Source: Telmatobacter sp. DSM 110680
Lineage (GTDB): Bacteria > Acidobacteriota > Terriglobia > Terriglobales > Acidobacteriaceae
Direction of reading: 5' to 3'
Length of the DNA: 64,000 bases
Assembly: GCF_039994875.1 (NCBI RefSeq)
Contig: NZ_CP121196.1
Coordinates: 5,580,001 to 5,644,000 of the forward strand
A program made the translations under genes and the position numbers. Shown here in pieces: positions 26,291-33,859 of this stretch. The notes beneath the pieces are model-generated. The model was not told where the DNA came from, did not search any database, and saw nothing but the letters and a program-made list of their open reading frames with translations. Position 1 is the stretch's first letter, and each line of letters starts with the position of its first letter.

Positions 26291-29071
26291 ATGAAGTTTC
26301 GGCGCGGGTTGCTTGGAATTATCCTTGTCGTTTTTCTGATTCTCTTCAGCGCAAAGACCACCATCTCTTACTACGTCGATTCGCTATGGTTTTCGTCACT
26401 CGGCTACTCTGAGGTGTTTTGGAGGACGCTCGAATTCAAGTGGGCCGCATTTGCCATCCCGTTTCTGTTGACCTTCGTGGTCCTGTATGGGTGGTTCTCA
26501 GTTCTCAGGCACGGCACACGCGAGGAATTGCGTAACGCGGGAACCATCGTGCTCGGCAATCGCACTTTTGAGCTCCCGGTTGATCCGGCATTACGCATCG
26601 GCGCTCTGCTTATCTCAGCCTTTATCGCGCTGCTTACCGGCGCCAGTTTCATGACCGAGTGGATCCGTTTCGCGCTCTACCGCTTCGCTCCATCTATTAA
26701 CAACGGCGCTGTAGATCCTATATTTGGCAAAAGTCTTGCTTTCTACTTCTTTACCCTGCCGGTTCTGCAATTCGTCTTCGGATGGTTGCTGATGATCGCC
26801 ATCGTAGGCTGCGCGATCGCGTGTCTCTTCATCGTGCTCACCAGCGGTTCTCAGTTCTTCACCACACGCAGCTACGGAACGTCCCCATCTCCGGTGCGCA
26901 GCCTCTCGGCTTCCTTCGCGTTCCTTCTCGTCGTGGTCGCAATGCGCACCTGGCTTGGCCGCTTCGATCGAATCCTCGACGACCACACGATCTTCAGCGG
27001 AGTCACCTATACCGACGCGCACCTCATTCTCAGCGGCCTGCTCGTCATCTGCGCCGCACTGCTCATCGGGGCAGCCATCGCTGGCACCAATCTCTTCATG
27101 CGTCCGCGTGTGAGCCGTCTCATCGCGGCACCCGTTCCCGCCGTTATCTGCTTCGTCCTTGTTCAGCTTTGTGCCTGGTATATGAATGGCTTCATCGTCA
27201 AACCTAATGAACTGGTCCGCGAACAGCCATACATCAGTAACAACATTGAATCAACAAGACGGGCGTTCAATCTCGACCAGGTGACGCCACACGAGTTTCC
27301 AGCCGAAGTTACTGTAGAGTCCGCCGATGCGGCGAACAATCAACCCACGCTTCAGAACATTCGTCTGTGGGACTGGCATGCGCTGCAGGATACTCTGCGG
27401 CAAATCCAGGAAATCCGCACCTACTACGATTTTCCCGACATCGATATCGATCGATATGAGATCAATGGGGAAGAGCGCCAGGTAATGCTTGCCGCGCGCG
27501 AGTTGAATGTCGATAAGCTTCCTGAAAGCAGCCGCAACTGGATCAACGAGAAGCTGATCTATACCCACGGCTATGGCATCACCATGAATCCGGTGAATGG
27601 CTTCACGCCGGAAGGCTTGCCGAACATGATTTTGAGCAATATGCCAATTCAGTCGACGGTGCCTTCCCTCCAGGTAAAGCGGCCGGAGATTTATTTCGGA
27701 CAGCTCACCAACAGCGATGTCTATGTAATGACGCGGCAGAAAGAATTCGATTATCCGCAGGGCGCCAGCAATAGCATGACCTCATATCAGGGCTCGGGCG
27801 GCATCGAACTTGGGTCATTCTTACGTCGCATTCTCATCGCGTTTGATCGCGACGATCTGACCAAGCTTCCCTTTAGCGACGACATCAACGAAAAGAGCCG
27901 TTTGTTGATGCGCCGTAACGTCTTCGAACGCGTCAAGACACTTGCTCCGTTCTTAACGTTCGACACCGATCCTTACATCGTGGTGGGAGACGATGGAAGG
28001 CTGTCCTGGATTCTCGATGCATTTACGACCTCTGACAACTATCCCTACTCGACTCATTACGGGCTCGGAAACGATCAGGTCAATTACACGCGGAACAGCG
28101 TGAAGATTGTCATTGACGCCTATAACGGCACGACCAGCTTTTACGTTTTCGATCCCAACGATCCCATCATCTCCGCCTATCGCAGCATTTTTCCTCAGCT
28201 ATTCAAAGACGCATCAACCATGCCGCCCGATCTTCGCAATCACGTCCGCTATCCCGAATTACTCTTGCGGCTGCAGGCCGCCGCATACGGTCTCTATCAC
28301 ATGACCGACCCTGGAGTTTTTTATAACCGCGAAGATCTCTGGACCGTTGCATCAGAAGTCGGCATGACTTCGTCCGGTGATCAAGCCACGCAGCCGATGG
28401 ATCCGAATTTCGTGTTGATGAAGTTGCCCGGCGAGTCGTCAACAGAATTCGTAGAGATCCTTCCCTTCACGCCTTCAAATCGCAATAACCTGATTGGCTG
28501 GATTGCTGGGCGCAGCGATGACTCACACTACGGCACATCCGTCGTGTACGACTTTCCCAAAACGCGCCTCGTCGATGGTCCACTCCAGGTCGAAGCGCGC
28601 ATCGATCAGAATGCGCAGCTTTCCGGCCAGCTCACGTTATGGAACCAGCAAGGTTCCCATGTACGCCGCGGAACACTTCTGGTAATTCCTTGCGGCAAAG
28701 CTCTTATTTACGCGGAACCTATTTATCTTCAGGCCGAGCGTAGCCCCATGCCCGAACTGCGTCTGGTCGTGCTTGCACTTCAGGACCGGCTTGCATATGG
28801 TTCAACGTTCGAGGCCGCTCTCCGCTCGCTCTTCGGGGGCGAAGCATCAAGTCTTACCGCAGAATCAAACCCCGCACCACAGCCATCCAAGAGTGCTCCT
28901 GCTGCAAATCCATCCGCAACGTCAAACGACCTCGACACTCTCATCAAAGGTGCGGCAAAAGATCTGGAAGATTACCAGCGCCTGACTGCACAAGGGAAAC
29001 TCGGAGAAGCAGGGCAAAAACTGGAGCAATTGAAGACCAAGCTTGATGCACTGAGTGCACGACAGAAATAG
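26291..29071 (+). CDS. UPF0182 family membrane protein
   Basis: The protein is 926 aa from ATG 26291; the frame is open to GTG 26240 but the shorter form begins directly with the first membrane helix (GLLGIILVVFLILF). The first third carries about seven hydrophobic segments, with VDSLWFSSLGYSEVFW between the first two, a hallmark of the UPF0182 (COG1615) family. The rest is a large soluble, probably extracytoplasmic, domain (VKPNELVREQPYISNNIESTRRAF and later). The C-terminus has a Pro/Ala linker and a predicted coiled coil (DLEDYQRLTAQGKLGEAGQKLEQLKTKLDAL). The family is widespread but its molecular function is not established. It is not obviously linked to the metal operon upstream. Confidence 0.9.
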   Translation: MKFRRGLLGIILVVFLILFSAKTTISYYVDSLWFSSLGYSEVFWRTLEFKWAAFAIPFLLTFVVLYGWFSVLRHGTREELRNAGTIVLGNRTFELPVDPALRIGALLISAFIALLTGASFMTEWIRFALYRFAPSINNGAVDPIFGKSLAFYFFTLPVLQFVFGWLLMIAIVGCAIACLFIVLTSGSQFFTTRSYGTSPSPVRSLSASFAFLLVVVAMRTWLGRFDRILDDHTIFSGVTYTDAHLILSGLLVICAALLIGAAIAGTNLFMRPRVSRLIAAPVPAVICFVLVQLCAWYMNGFIVKPNELVREQPYISNNIESTRRAFNLDQVTPHEFPAEVTVESADAANNQPTLQNIRLWDWHALQDTLRQIQEIRTYYDFPDIDIDRYEINGEERQVMLAARELNVDKLPESSRNWINEKLIYTHGYGITMNPVNGFTPEGLPNMILSNMPIQSTVPSLQVKRPEIYFGQLTNSDVYVMTRQKEFDYPQGASNSMTSYQGSGGIELGSFLRRILIAFDRDDLTKLPFSDDINEKSRLLMRRNVFERVKTLAPFLTFDTDPYIVVGDDGRLSWILDAFTTSDNYPYSTHYGLGNDQVNYTRNSVKIVIDAYNGTTSFYVFDPNDPIISAYRSIFPQLFKDASTMPPDLRNHVRYPELLLRLQAAAYGLYHMTDPGVFYNREDLWTVASEVGMTSSGDQATQPMDPNFVLMKLPGESSTEFVEILPFTPSNRNNLIGWIAGRSDDSHYGTSVVYDFPKTRLVDGPLQVEARIDQNAQLSGQLTLWNQQGSHVRRGTLLVIPCGKALIYAEPIYLQAERSPMPELRLVVLALQDRLAYGSTFEAALRSLFGGEASSLTAESNPAPQPSKSAPAANPSATSNDLDTLIKGAAKDLEDYQRLTAQGKLGEAGQKLEQLKTKLDALSARQK

Positions 29072-29148
29072 AGCATCCGAGACAAGCGGCTTTCGTCCTC
29101 AATATGGCTGCCGATCAGTGGCTCATCTCAGGTGATCGTCGAAATCTA

Positions 29149-29177
29149 TTGACGATGAAATTTTCAGATGATAGAAA
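29149..29177 (+). promoter_or_regulatory. Promoter for the GH144-like gene
   Basis: TTGACG at 29149-29154 and TAGAAA at 29172-29177 are spaced by 17 bases. The predicted start of transcription falls inside the palindrome that follows. Confidence 0.5.
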
Positions 29178-29180
29178 TTG

Positions 29181-29206
29181 GCCTTGCGCAATCGATTGCG
29201 CAAGGC
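29181..29206. promoter_or_regulatory. LacI-family operator-like palindrome
   Basis: A 26-bp perfect palindrome with arms GCCTTGCGCAATC / GATTGCGCAAGGC and a central CG, the layout of LacI/PurR-type operators (compare the GCAA...TTGC half-sites). It begins 3 bases after the predicted -10 box, so a bound repressor would block initiation. A LacI-family gene lies 1.5 kb downstream. It has no loop and no T-run, so it is a poor terminator. Confidence 0.65.
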
Positions 29207-29354
29207 GTTGGGTTTAAGCCGCTTCGTGTCGGCCGTTAGAGTGTTTTGACGTATTGGTCGGATGAGTTTTCCATCCGAACGCAGTATGCGTGAGCAGTAT
29301 CAAGACTTCTAGGGCATGCTTTACACAATTCGCTATGAGAACAGGAGAATTCTC

Positions 29355-30656
29355 TTGAAACGGGATGTGCACTGGCCCTCGATATCTCGGCGTCAAGTTC
29401 TGCAATCGTTAGCCGCAGCGGGTGGATGCGCAATCCTCCCTGCAAGGCTCCTCGCCACTGGATCGTGGCAACCGAAGAGCGGCGATGAGGCTTTTCTTGA
29501 CGATCTGGAGCGCCAGGGTTGTCTCTTTTTCTGGGAGCAAGCGAGTGAAAAGACCGGGCAGGTCCTCGATCGCGCACGTAACGACCTCAAAGGCGGTCGA
29601 GACCCCCGACGGATGGCCAGCATTGCGGCAACCGGTTTCGGCTTGACTGCTCTCTGCATTGCCGACAAGCGCGGCTATCTTCCCCATGCGCAAATTGTGG
29701 AGCGGGTCAGAACTACGCTCGATTGGCACCTGAACAAATTCCCGGAAGTCCACGGCTTCTACTATCACTTCAGCGACATTGAAAGCGGCGAGCGCGTCAA
29801 AGGCGTTGAGCTCTCTTCCATCGACACTGCCCTGCTGCTATGCGGAATTCTCACCGTGCGCGCTTACTTTGAAGATCCGAAGATCAAGTCCCTCGCACGG
29901 CAGATTTACGAACGCGCTGACTGGCCATGGATGCTGAATGGCGGCAAAACATTCTCGATGGGTTGGCATCCGGATAAAGGCTTCCTCGACGCCCGCTGGG
30001 AACACTTCTGCGAGCTCATGATGATCTATCTGCTGGCCATCGGATCGCCCACGCACCCCGTGAGCGGCGAGTATTGGAAGAACTGGACGCGCCCGGTCAT
30101 TCACTACAATGGACTGACTTTCATCAGCGGAGATGATCCCATCTTTACGCATCAGTACTCGCATGCGTGGTTTGATTTCCGCAACAAGCGGGATGACTAT
30201 GCCAACTACTTCGATAACTCTGTAACCGCAACACGGGCCCATAAGGCGTTCTGCCTTTCGTATCCGAAGTGGTACAACGAGGAATACTGGGGAGTCTCCG
30301 CATCGGATTATCAAGGCGGCTACACGGCCTGGGGTGGTCCGCCACCGCAAGGCCCGCTCGATGGCACCGTTGTTCCCAATGCTTCCGCAGGCTCTCTTCC
30401 GTTCCTGCCTGTCGATTGCCTTTCCGTTCAGCGAGCTATGCGGGACAAATGGGGAAAGCTCGCATGGGGGCGCTACGGCTTTGTTGACGCATTCCATCCG
30501 GCGGCGAATTGGTATGACTCCGATGTGCTCGGCATCGATCAGGGAATTTCGGTACTAATGGCTGAGAATCTACGCACCGGGCTCGTGTGGAACACATTTA
30601 TGCGTAATGCTGAAGCGACGGCCGCAATGCAGCGTGCCGGGTTTCACCCCGCTTAA
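29355..30656 (+). CDS. GH144-like glucanase (glycoamylase-domain protein), Tat-exported
   Basis: The protein is 433 aa from TTG 29355, preferred because AGGAG lies seven bases upstream; ATG 29316 in the same frame lacks a ribosome site. The N-terminus SISRRQVLQSLAAAGGCAIL is a twin-arginine signal. The rest matches the glycoamylase domain (PF10091) typical of GH144: an FLDDLERQGCLFFWEQASE opening, DPRRMASIAATGFGLTALCIA, SSIDTALLLCGIL, HEAWFDF-like QYSHAWFDFRNKRDDY, GGYTAWGGPP and FVDAFHPAANWYDSDVLGIDQG. Characterised GH144 members are endo-beta-1,2-glucanases. The substrate here is inferred from family only. A LacI gene follows 31 bases downstream, probably in one transcript, and the operator-like palindrome lies in front. 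Confidence 0.85.
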   Translation: MKRDVHWPSISRRQVLQSLAAAGGCAILPARLLATGSWQPKSGDEAFLDDLERQGCLFFWEQASEKTGQVLDRARNDLKGGRDPRRMASIAATGFGLTALCIADKRGYLPHAQIVERVRTTLDWHLNKFPEVHGFYYHFSDIESGERVKGVELSSIDTALLLCGILTVRAYFEDPKIKSLARQIYERADWPWMLNGGKTFSMGWHPDKGFLDARWEHFCELMMIYLLAIGSPTHPVSGEYWKNWTRPVIHYNGLTFISGDDPIFTHQYSHAWFDFRNKRDDYANYFDNSVTATRAHKAFCLSYPKWYNEEYWGVSASDYQGGYTAWGGPPPQGPLDGTVVPNASAGSLPFLPVDCLSVQRAMRDKWGKLAWGRYGFVDAFHPAANWYDSDVLGIDQGISVLMAENLRTGLVWNTFMRNAEATAAMQRAGFHPA

Positions 30657-30687
30657 CCATGTAGTAATTTTTCGGGAGCAGACCTAA

Positions 30688-31785
30688 GTGGCGAAAGCAC
30701 CAATCAGGCCGATCACGCTGAAAGAGCTCGCAGGCATGCTGGAGCTTTCGCAGTCCACGGTCTCCCGGATCATCAATGGAGAAGCGACAGCGCACCGCAT
30801 CGCTGAGGAAACGCAGCAGCGTGTGCTCCATGCGGCCGCCCTGAACGGCTACATTGCGAACAACATGGCGCGCGGCCTTCGCCAGAAGCGTACCTATACG
30901 ATCGGCGTACTTGTTCCTGAGATCAGCGAAGGTTATTCAACTACGGTCATCAGCGGCATCGAAGATGAGTTACTCAAGGATGGCTTCTTCTACTTTGTCG
31001 TGAGCCATCGCCATCGGGCAGATTTGCTGGAAGGCTATCCGCGCATGATGCTGGCTCGTTCCGTAGAAGGCATCATCGCGGTCGACTCACCCATGAACGA
31101 AGATTTGCCAGTACCGCTAGTATCGATTTCGGGGCACGATCGGCGCGACGGCGTCATCAACATCGAACTCGATCATGACCAGGCTGCCCATCTTGCCCTG
31201 GCACACTTGAAGGCACTGGGACATAAACACATCGCGTTCATTAAGGGCCAGGCCTTCAGTTCAGACACTGTTCTACGATGGCAAGCCATCGAACAGGCTG
31301 CATGCAATCTACACATCGAGATCGACCCGCGCCTGGTGTTTCAATTGCAGAGTCCTGAACCCGGCCCTGCTCCCGGACAGGAAGTCACGCGACAATTGCT
31401 GCTGTCGGCTCAGCCGTTCACTGCAATTTTTGCGTTCAACGATGTCACGGCAATAGGCGCCATCTCGGCCTTGCGCGAAGCGGGATTGCGCGTTCCCAGA
31501 GACATCTCAGTGCTCGGCTTCGACGACATCACGGCCGCTTCGATGCATCACCCTCCGCTGACGACCATTCATCAACCGCTGCGCAGCATGGGCCAGGTCG
31601 CGGCCAGCACATTGCTTTCTCTCATACGCAACGAAATTCCGCATCCACAACCCGAAGCGATTACGGTTTATCCTAGACTCGTGGTACGCAAGTCCACAGG
31701 ACACTTGACTCCACACTTTGAATCGAACGATGAAGGCGCACAAACGCAGGCACCAGTCGCGGGCACAAATGAAGCAAGCACGTAA
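30688..31785 (+). CDS. LacI-family transcriptional regulator
   Basis: The protein is 365 aa from GTG 30688. The N-terminal HTH is clear (ITLKELAGMLELSQSTVSRIING, then the hinge-helix region YIANNMARGLRQKRTYTIGVLVPE). A periplasmic-binding-protein-like sensor follows (residues ~68-345), with the C-terminal LGFDDITAASMHHPPLTTIHQPLRSMG signature. It should repress a sugar-utilisation gene and be released by a sugar ligand. The best visible target is the 26-bp palindrome at the start of the GH144-like gene just upstream, which would also make the regulator control its own expression. The ligand cannot be read from sequence. Confidence 0.9.
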   Translation: MAKAPIRPITLKELAGMLELSQSTVSRIINGEATAHRIAEETQQRVLHAAALNGYIANNMARGLRQKRTYTIGVLVPEISEGYSTTVISGIEDELLKDGFFYFVVSHRHRADLLEGYPRMMLARSVEGIIAVDSPMNEDLPVPLVSISGHDRRDGVINIELDHDQAAHLALAHLKALGHKHIAFIKGQAFSSDTVLRWQAIEQAACNLHIEIDPRLVFQLQSPEPGPAPGQEVTRQLLLSAQPFTAIFAFNDVTAIGAISALREAGLRVPRDISVLGFDDITAASMHHPPLTTIHQPLRSMGQVAASTLLSLIRNEIPHPQPEAITVYPRLVVRKSTGHLTPHFESNDEGAQTQAPVAGTNEAST

Positions 31786-31811
31786 GTCTCGATCATCAAA
31801 GCCGCCAATCT

Positions 31812-32612
31812 CTATTCGGACTTCTTCTGCGCTACCGTAGCGCGCGTGGCGCCAGTGGAGATGCCTCCATCCACCAACAGGGTTTGTCCGGTAATGTAGC
31901 GGCTGGCTTCGGATGCAAGGAATACCACCGCACCATCGAGGTCATGCGGCAGTCCCGGTCGCTTCACGGGAATGCGGTCAGTCAAATAATCTACCCACTC
32001 TGGATCATCGTAGAGCACCTTGTTTTGTTCGGTCTTGAACCAGCCTGGCGCCAGGCAGTTCACTGTAACCCCGTGCGGTCCCCAGTCATCCGCGAGACTC
32101 ATCGTAAGTTGACGTATTCCGCCTCGGCTCGCACAGTAGGGCGCAAGTCCAGCAAAGCCAAAGACACTTGTGACAGATCCGATGTTGATGATGCGCCCGT
32201 AATTGTGAGCGATCATTCCTTGCGCAATGGATTGCGCGACAAAGAAGCTGCCGCGCAGATTGGTGTCGAGCACCAGGTTCCAGTCATCCCAGGAAACTTC
32301 AAGTGCCGGCTTGCGCACGTTGCAGCCGGCATTATTCACCAGAATATGAATCTGCCCAAATGCCGACTCAGCTTCAACAGCCATCCGCTTGATGCTTGCT
32401 TGATCGCGCACATCCAATTCAAGGCAGACACAGCGGCGGCCCAGACCTCGAATCTCCGCTTCGAATTGACTCAAGGTTTCGCGACGTCTGCTGGTCAGAA
32501 CAAGATCGGCCCCCGCTTTGGCGAGAGCACGCGCGAAGTATTGACCGAGGCCGCGGCTGGTGCCCGTCACAATCGCAACCTGCCCGGTGAGATCAAACAG
32601 CGAATCGGTCAT
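31812..32612 (-). CDS. Short-chain dehydrogenase/reductase (gluconate 5-dehydrogenase-like)
   Basis: The protein is 266 aa. It has the classical SDR Rossmann motif TGTSRGLG (residues ~17-24), NNAG, Ser146, and Tyr159. The catalytic YxxxK motif reads YCASR here, so Arg163 replaces the usual lysine; the codon is CGA, checked on the reverse strand. The C-terminal part (APGWFKTEQNKVLYDDPEW) resembles the gluconate/ketogluconate dehydrogenase branch. It is cytosolic and NAD(P)-dependent by family. It follows the zinc-dependent dehydrogenase gene with only 12 bases between them, so the pair likely acts in one sugar-acid or polyol pathway. The substitution may lower or change activity. Confidence 0.85.
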   Translation of the reverse strand: MTDSLFDLTGQVAIVTGTSRGLGQYFARALAKAGADLVLTSRRRETLSQFEAEIRGLGRRCVCLELDVRDQASIKRMAVEAESAFGQIHILVNNAGCNVRKPALEVSWDDWNLVLDTNLRGSFFVAQSIAQGMIAHNYGRIINIGSVTSVFGFAGLAPYCASRGGIRQLTMSLADDWGPHGVTVNCLAPGWFKTEQNKVLYDDPEWVDYLTDRIPVKRPGLPHDLDGAVVFLASEASRYITGQTLLVDGGISTGATRATVAQKKSE

Positions 32613-32624
32613 TGCGCAGCCTCG

Positions 32625-33671
32625 TCAACGCCCTTCGTCGATGGGAGTCAGAACAACCTTCATCAAATTGGGCTCCTGCGCATGTAGACGCTCGAACCAT
32701 TGTGGACCTTCTTCTAGCGCAGCAACGGCAGTGATCATCGGCCGAACATGAATGCGGCCGGTGGAGATGAGTTCGATAGCCTGCGGATATTCACCCGCCG
32801 AAGCTGCCGTTCCCTGGATTCTGATCTGCCGCGATACCACCTTCTGAAGGGGGATCATAACTTCTGGCTCGATGTTTCCAATCAACGTTACCGTTCCGCC
32901 CTTGCGCACGCTATCGATCGATTCCGCAACAGTCTTGGCTCGTCCCACGGCGTCAAAAACCGCGTCCGCGCCAACGCCGCCTGTCCGCTGCAGAATGGCC
33001 TCAGCAATCTCTCCGCCCGTTCCGCGAAGAGCCTCATCAGCGCCGAGTAATTCGCCGAGTGTGAGCCGCGTTTCATCGATGTCGGCGATCAGGACGCGAC
33101 CCACGCCTGTCGCACGCAACGCCTGCATGGTAAGCAGTCCAATCATTCCCGCGCCCACTACCAGCACGGTGTCGCCCTTTTTCACTCCGCTTACCTTCAC
33201 GGCATGCAGCGCCACGGAGGTGGCCTCCAGCATTGCCGCCTCGGGAAAAGACATCTTGCTGGGCAGACGGTAGAGGATTCGCTCGGGAACCGCGATGTAT
33301 TCGGCGAATGCACCGTCGCGCCGATACTCCCCGCAGGAGACGCCAATGACCTCGCGGCGATCGCAGAGATTCACTTCGCCTCGGCGACAATACACGCATT
33401 GTCCGCAGTAAACCGTGGAGTCAAAGGTGACCCGATCGCCAAGTTTATAACTGGTGACACCGGCGCCTACGGCAACGATTATGCCGGCCGCCTCATGCCC
33501 CATTACCAGTGGAGGAATTCGCCGTCCCGAAGATCCGTCGTACCCATGCACATCGCTTCCGCAGATGCCGCACGCCTCCACCCGCACCAGCACTTCCTGT
33601 TGACTCGGCTCTGGTCGCGGCATTTCCTCGATGACAAACTGTCCGTATTCCTTGAGCAGCAAAGATTTCAT
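32625..33671 (-). CDS. Zinc-dependent medium-chain alcohol/polyol dehydrogenase
   Basis: The protein is 348 aa from ATG 33671; the reverse-strand frame is open upstream to 34067, but that part is antisense to the protease gene and unlike a protein. Catalytic zinc ligands appear as CGICGSDVHGYDG and GHEAAG. The structural zinc loop is CGQCVYCRRGEVNLC, and the cofactor fold is VLVVGAGMIGLLTMQAL. It belongs to the sorbitol/threonine dehydrogenase-like MDR group and oxidises an alcohol or polyol with NAD(P). The substrate is not determinable. It heads a two-gene operon with the SDR and lies near other carbohydrate genes. Confidence 0.9.
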   Translation of the reverse strand: MKSLLLKEYGQFVIEEMPRPEPSQQEVLVRVEACGICGSDVHGYDGSSGRRIPPLVMGHEAAGIIVAVGAGVTSYKLGDRVTFDSTVYCGQCVYCRRGEVNLCDRREVIGVSCGEYRRDGAFAEYIAVPERILYRLPSKMSFPEAAMLEATSVALHAVKVSGVKKGDTVLVVGAGMIGLLTMQALRATGVGRVLIADIDETRLTLGELLGADEALRGTGGEIAEAILQRTGGVGADAVFDAVGRAKTVAESIDSVRKGGTVTLIGNIEPEVMIPLQKVVSRQIRIQGTAASAGEYPQAIELISTGRIHVRPMITAVAALEEGPQWFERLHAQEPNLMKVVLTPIDEGR

Positions 33672-33804
33672 TAAAAAATGTCGACTCTCAGTTGCAAGTT
33701 GATGCGGAAATCTCCCAGCACCTGCAGTGATTCTATCCGCTGCAACGCCCCGCGTAGCACACACTTCTTTCCGCGGCACCCAAACACGCTCCCCACGGCA
33801 CCGT

Positions 33805-33843
33805 AAAAGCAGGCTGGCCTTCCCATGGGGAAGGCCAGCCTGC
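33805..33843 (-). terminator. Rho-independent terminator of the protease gene
   Basis: A 16-bp perfect stem (arms beginning GCAGGCTGGCC and ending GGCCAGCCTGC) with a 3-base loop, followed on the reverse strand by TTTTA. It lies 17 bases past the protease stop codon. Confidence 0.85.
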
Positions 33844-33859
33844 CGAACCGAGGATGAAA

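Noticed and set aside
29181..29206. Palindrome read as the terminator of the UPF0182 gene
   Set aside because: It has no loop and no T-run, and it overlaps a promoter; an operator fits better.
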